Shown here piece by piece: positions 59,179 through 64,000 of a DNA stretch of 64,000 nt. Origin of the DNA: Malania oleifera (Eukaryota; Streptophyta; Magnoliopsida; Santalales; Ximeniaceae); NCBI RefSeq assembly GCF_029873635.1, contig NC_080418.1, positions 16,825,388-16,889,387 of the forward strand, written 5' to 3'. The notes below the pieces were generated by a model that saw only the letters and a program-made list of their open reading frames with translations, was not told the DNA's origin and searched no databases. Within the stretch, counting starts at the first letter, position 1. Every line of letters begins with the position of its first letter. The position numbers and the translations under genes are program-made.

Positions 59179-61241
59179 TGTAACGACCCAAACCTTTATA
59201 CGGACCAGATGTCACTCACTCATACTAAATACATGTACCTGTTCAAGATACGTAAACAACCCGCCCTAACTAGGGACATACGGGTATAAATTATACATAA
59301 TTTCAATGTAAATGTCGCAGAAAAACATAAACATCCATTGGGATTTTTATTAGTCTTATGCCAGAGCTTACTAATACATCCATAATTACATAAATCCAGA
59401 CATATAATAAATCTTGTTATTACAATCCTCCAGAAAAGAACTTCATCCAGGTTTAATACAGGATTCAAATGCTTATGTAAGCTAAACCAAAAAAATAGTC
59501 TCCCTAGACCCTTTAACTACTAGGACCGGCGTACTGATGGACCTGAAAACAAAGGTTGTATAATAGGGTGAGACACCTCTCAGTAAGGAAGAAAGTGTTA
59601 CAACAGTGTGTGACTGCATATATGCACATTTTCATGCAACTCATATGTTTGAAACATTTATTTATAGTACTATAATATATAACATATATCTGCACATCAA
59701 GTATTTAAATCATGCATATGATTATTAGAACAACAACCAGTTTGACATACATGTATTGCCTATTTACCCTGTGGCATGGGTTGTACACTGATATCTCCAA
59801 CAATGCCCTGTTCGTGCAGACATTTGTCAAGTATCTATACATACTCCGACTGCCCCCATCTGGTTTATTATTTCACCAATGGCATCACTACACTTGCTAG
59901 CCGACTATCTATGTACCCACACCGATTTTAAACATGTGTGGTTGCACTGTACTCTTTTAGCTGAGGAATTCCCTACCATTGGGAGTATCTTTCAACTCCA
60001 TTAATGAAGCTTTTTCAACTTCTCACGTTGGAGTATCTTTCAACTCCTTTGGTAGTAAGCTGTGGTTCCATTTATCATATATAAAATTTATAGCAAAATA
60101 TAGTAACTTGTGCAATTCTAGTATTTTCACAAATTTAAATAATCACATCGGGTTCAAACCAACGCCTATTGACTCGGTTTACCCTTTTTAAATATATATA
60201 CAGCTCGGTGTATAATCGGCCTTTGTTTTCCACATTTTCAATATAACAAACTGGAACTCCGTTCCCATAATCTATATCAATAGTATAGAAAATTTATACA
60301 TTTCCATTTCAACATATATCACACGAGTTTAGTCCAAAAATCCGCTAATTGATATAAATCCAGTAACCATCACTTAAAAAGAAAAGTAAAGGATTCAAGC
60401 ATTTCCTATTACAATGTAAATGCAAATAAGTAATTTTCATAAAATTTGGAGATCATACGCCAAGATCCTCATTTTTTTCCAAAAACCAAAAAAATCATGA
60501 AACCGACATTTCTACTCGATAGAATTTAGCAAATAAGCAGTTAAATCATACATATAAATATAAACTAGTTTTTTAGCGGTTTAGTTTTCCAAAAATAACT
60601 ATTGTAATCAATTTCCCCTTACATTAAACTCAAAATGAAACTTCGTACAAAACGGTCCAAATCGACAACCTGAGACCTTGAAACCTAAAAACCACAGAAC
60701 ATAACTTTACCATAACTTCGACTACTATCCAAATATCCAATAAAATTTGAGGTCAGATCCTTACCTCAATTTTTTGGGAAACTCAAAAATCTCCGAAACT
60801 ACGATCCGATCCACTAAAATTTTAGAGTTTCCTATTCTAATCCACGCAATAACCTCCGTTTTTGGAAACAGACGACGAACGATGAAGAATCTTAGAGAGA
60901 GAGAGAGAGAGAGAGAGAGAAATTTTGTTGGTTGAGAGAGAGAGAGATAGAGCTTTTGGAAAGAAACTTAGCTTCTAAGCAACCAAAATGGATATTTATA
61001 GGGCCGTTGACCAAGTCCAACTTGTTGATGAGGCGGCGTCTTCATCGACGAATCCACCACACAGCTCATCGACGAGGCCATCCCTTCGTCGCCGAGTCCA
61101 AGTTCTGAATATTTCTATGATTCGCTCAGTATTTGCTCATCGACGAGACTTTGAAATTTGTCGATGAGGATCTGAAGGACTTCTTCGACGAACGTGACCC
61201 TTCGTCAACGAACCCAGCTTCTACAGGTTTGGGTCCCTACA
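59179..61241 (-). repeat. Gypsy-B 5' LTR (right end)
   Basis: It starts TGTAACGACCC and ends GGTCCCTACA beside TSD TCTTC. TATAAATA (minus) is at 60993-61000 and degraded dyads at 61022-61212. The GA tract is shorter than in the left LTR and is interrupted by TTTTGTTGGTTGA. Confidence 0.93.
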
Positions 61242-61573
61242 TCTTCTATCTGTATAATCTGTTTGTATACTCTCAGTGTTATGACATTTAGAAAAAACAT
61301 AACATTCTGTAAATACTATATATACTGATCTAAATAAACATATGTATACTATCATATATATATATATATATATATGTATGAATGTATATGTCTGTGTAAT
61401 CATTTGAATAAAAACTGTATATGTATACACATTCTGTCTGTATAAAATCCATAAATATCTAACTATATATGTACAACTTGATATACTGAAAAACTGTATA
61501 AAACTCCATATCAAACAATATCTACTTAGGCCACACATACGTTAAAAATTCGTATTCTATATAAGAACTTGTA

Positions 61574-61609
<36 letters not shown>

Positions 61610-62281
61610 TAGAATTTTTGATAATGTAAGTAAATCTCCTAGCATAGCATATTTCCCTTACCTATTTTCTGAAAAGCCTTCACTAAACTCTGGCCCTACA
61701 CCTGTAGGGTTCTCCATTAAACACCCTGAAAACGACATCCCCGAGAACAAAACATCTGTATTTTCCTATATACAACATTTCCTATAACTGCAGGGAAAAC
61801 ATATTCTAAATAAAACACCTTACCCTGAGTTTGAGATGAATTCCAAACTAACTCCACCAATGATAAGATCTAGTAGACTTGTAGCGAACTTCGTCAGGAG
61901 CGTCGTGGTGGCCTTAGATCTTCAATTCAGCGAGCAATGGACCTGAAATCAAAGAGAGAAGGAGTGGGAGACTTTTTAGAGAGAGAGAGAGAGAGAGAGG
62001 AAGTTTTTACGAAAATTTTCTGTTGAAAAATATGGGTTTCCACTATTTATAGCCTCGGATTTGTCAACGAGACATGTCATCTTGTCGACGAGTCCTTAAA
62101 GAATTTTGTTGACGAACTTCCTCCCTCATCAACGAATTTCAGACTGCCCCAAAAACCTCTCTCAGCATTTTATTGTCGACAAAACCTGTCCTCATCGACG
62201 AGCTCCTCTTATATCCTCATCAACGAATCCCATGTGTTTGTTGATGAGATGCTGAAAAATTCCTTGGGTTATTACAAAGCC

Positions 62282-62990
62282 AGCTTCCATGAACGAGGAG
62301 GAGTGGGAGTTGCTTGATCGTAAAGCTCTCGGAGCCATCAGAATGACGTTGTCAAAGTCTGTGGTGTTCAATATCAAGCATATATCATCCACCAAATCTC
62401 TGATGAATGTGCTCTCTAATATGTACGAGCGGCCTTTAGCTGCAAACAAGGTACATCTCATGAAAAGATTGTTTACTATGAGCATGCCTGCAGGTGAAAG
62501 TTTCAGTAGACATTTGAATAATTTCAACGAGTTTTTGGATCAACTAGCCTCAGTCGAGATAACATTTGATAATGAGATTCATGCTTTAGTGATTCTTAGT
62601 TAGTTGCCCGAAATTTGGAATGGTGTTGTTACTGCCACCACTAGCTTCGCAGGAAAATCGAAGCTTGTATACGATGAGGTCGTCAGTGCATGATTTTGAA
62701 GGAGGAAATCATAATGCAGTCAAACCATGGCTCCACTTTGAGTTAAACTTTAAAACATGGAGAGTCGAGGTAGAGGAAACAGACATAGACGATCAAACAA
62801 CCGCGGCAGATCTAGGCCCAGGTGATCTAAATCTAGAAATCCTAGAGGTACTCAGGACATAGGTTAGTAGAGCACAAAATTTATTGAGTGCTGGAACTAT
62901 GGAAAAATTGGTCATTACAAGAACCAGTGTAGAAGTCAAAAGAAAGAATACATGACGAGGGCAAAGACAGAAGCAAATATTGCTTCCGAA
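62282..62990 (+). pseudogene. Copia-2 gag, second part
   Basis: It resumes ASMNEEEWELLDRKALGAIR in frame with the first part once Gypsy-A and one TSD copy are ignored. Breaks lie near 62600 and 62690. The knuckle near 62888-62929 reads CWNYGKIGHYKNQC: its second Cys is Tyr, while Copia-1 keeps all four ligands. Confidence 0.87.
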
Positions 62991-64000
62991 AATGATGATT
63001 TGTTGATCTGCTCTTTGGAGAGCAAAAAGGAGTCTTGGGTGTTAGACTCTGGAGCATCATTCCATGCCACTTGCAACAGAGATTGCCTATAGGAGTATAC
63101 ATCAAGTAATTTTGGTAAAGTATATCTGGGCAATGATCAATCTTGCGACATTGCCAGTAAGGGGACAGTGAAGATCAAAATGAATGGGTCAGTATGGAAA
63201 CTGAGAGATGTAAGGTATATTCCAAACCTAAGGAAGAATTTGATCTCAGTCGGTCAATTGGCAGATGAAGGTTATAACACATCTTTCATTGGTGATGAAT
63301 GGAAGATTTCGAAGGGTGCATTGACAATTGCTCGAGGTAAGAAAAGTGGTACTCTCTATGTAACTCCTGATGCATACATGTCTATTACAGTTGTTACAGG
63401 AAATGATGATAGCAACTTATGGCATCAACGACTCGGACACCTAAGTGAGAAAGGACTCAAGGGAATGTACTCGAAGGGTAAGTTGAGTGATTTATAGTCA
63501 GTGAAGATTGACATATGTGAGGATTGCATATTTGGGAAACAGAAGAGAGTCAGTTTCCAGACAAACATCAGCACCCCGAAGAAGGAGAGACTTGAGCTAG
63601 TCCATTCAGATGTATGGGGACCAACAACCATTTCATCAACAGGTGGAAAGCATTACTTCGTCACATTTATCGATGATCATTCACAGAAGGTATGAGTTTA
63701 CTTCCTGAAGTATAAATATGATGTTTTTTATGCTTTAAAAATTTGGAAAGCGATGGTGGAAAATGAAACTGGTTTGAAAATCAAAAAGCTGAGAATAGAT
63801 AACGGTGGAGAGTATGTTGACACCGAGTTCAATAAATTCTGCTATGAGCATGGTATCAAAATGGAAAGAACTGTGCCAGGTATGCCTCAGCATAATGGCA
63901 TAGCCGAGCGAATGAATAGAAAGTTGATAGAAAAACCCAGAAGCATGTGTATGCAGTCATGCTTGCCAAAGATGTTTTGGGCAGAAGCAATCAACACAGC
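62991..64000 (+). pseudogene. Copia-2 protease and integrase (runs off the window)
   Basis: Protease: SWVLDSGASFHATCNRDCL with the catalytic Asp intact and a TAG shortly after. Then LRKNLISVGQLADEGYN, WHQRLGHLSEKGLKGM and CEDCIFGKQKRV, the HHCC zinc module. Integrase core: VHSDVWGPTTIS (Asp), LRIDNGGEYVD (Asp), GIAERMNRKLIE (Glu). TAG near 63496 and TGA near 63694 break the frame. RT and the 3' LTR lie beyond the window. Confidence 0.9.

Larger units (their letters stand above)
52102..61241 (-). mobile_element. Gypsy-B: Tekay-like chromovirus inside the Gypsy-A 5' LTR
   Basis: 9140 bases with LTRs of 2056 (left) and 2063 (right) bases. The left terminus is TATAACGACC (TG changed to TA) while the inner LTR starts TGTAACGACC; both end CTACA. 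TSD TCTTC is perfect. The primer site beside the right LTR and polypurine tract AAAGAGGGGAGAT (minus strand) beside the left LTR give leftward transcription. Pol is the best preserved of the three Gypsy elements, yet still has stops. It is the innermost layer of a three-deep nest. Confidence 0.95.
44114..62276 (-). mobile_element. Gypsy-A: Tekay-like chromovirus carrying Gypsy-B
   Basis: TGTAACGACC...GGTTATTACA with perfect TSD AAGCC (44109-44113 and 62277-62281). Left LTR 1996 bases; right LTR about 2003 bases after removing Gypsy-B. Primer site beside the right LTR and polypurine tract ATGAGGGGAGAA (minus strand) beside the left LTR give leftward transcription. Gag is badly decayed; pol keeps recognisable PR, RT, RNase H, IN and chromodomain pieces. 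Confidence 0.94.
51129..62276 (-). repeat. Gypsy-A 5' LTR, split by Gypsy-B
   Basis: Parts are 51129-52101 and 61247-62276 (the TSD TCTTC is duplicated at 52097-52101 and 61242-61246). The right part keeps a TATA box at 62043-62051 and mutated dyads from 62063. Confidence 0.92.
42974..64000 (+). mobile_element. Copia-2: Tork/Tnt1-like element, split by Gypsy-A, right end outside window
   Basis: The left LTR starts TGTTGTAG and ends CCTAACA; the primer site follows at 43347-43358. Gag starts at 44022 and is interrupted by Gypsy-A at 44114; it resumes at 62282. Protease and the integrase core follow up to the window end. It is the same family as Copia-1 but without the large deletions seen there. 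In-frame stops show it is not functional. Confidence 0.92.

Overview
The window is nuclear DNA of a flowering plant, probably a eudicot. The evidence is spliced Yippee-like zinc-binding genes with GT-AG introns, plant-type retrotransposon families (chromodomain Gypsy, a Sirevirus-like Copia, a Tork/Tnt1-like Copia, a plant L1 with RNase H, an RTE tail) and AT-rich spacers with long CT/GA and TA microsatellites. No bacterial operon, CRISPR array, rRNA or tRNA gene was seen. The species was not identified.

Host genes sit in the left 27 kb. Three divergent Yippee-like paralogues lie head to tail on the + strand: gene A (1-697, 5' end outside the window), gene B (7850-8759, shortened tail, one conserved Trp lost) and gene C (25482-27180, complete, 5 exons, 168 aa). 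They share intron positions and phases, so they arose by tandem duplication and were later pushed apart by transposon insertions.

The rest is nested retroelements, dated relative to each other by target-site duplications (TSDs). Copia-1 (1939-7564, TSD GATTG) is an internally deleted element whose left LTR is split by solo LTR D (1975-4136, TSD GCTGG). An L1-type LINE (about 8912-24297, 17-base TSD with one mismatch) is split by Gypsy-C (10475-19345, TSD ATAGA). An RTE LINE tail lies at 28101-28198. Copia-G (28572-42701, minus strand, TSD ATATA) carries an intact 420-codon extra ORF downstream of pol; solo LTR F (32680-34670) sits in its RNase H region and solo LTR H (39360-41052, TSD GAAAT) in its 5' LTR. 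Copia-2 (42974 to beyond 64000) belongs to the Copia-1 family. Its gag is split by Gypsy-A (44114-62276, TSD AAGCC), whose 5' LTR is in turn split by Gypsy-B (52102-61241, TSD TCTTC).

All three full-length Gypsy elements lie on the minus strand, encode gag-PR-RT-RNase H-IN-chromodomain (Tekay/Del-like chromovirus order) and are broken by stops or frameshifts. The main points for a second look are: (1) GTCGAC-centred dyad arrays directly upstream of the LTR TATA boxes, with a fixed 11-base gap in several elements; (2) an unrelated dyad array in the Copia-G LTR that recurs just upstream of its intact extra ORF, which also has a host-like leader; (3) a 27-base minisatellite in solo LTR D; (4) a series of likely CAG-to-TAG stops in Gypsy-C. 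I found no clearly new defence, toxin or metabolic system.
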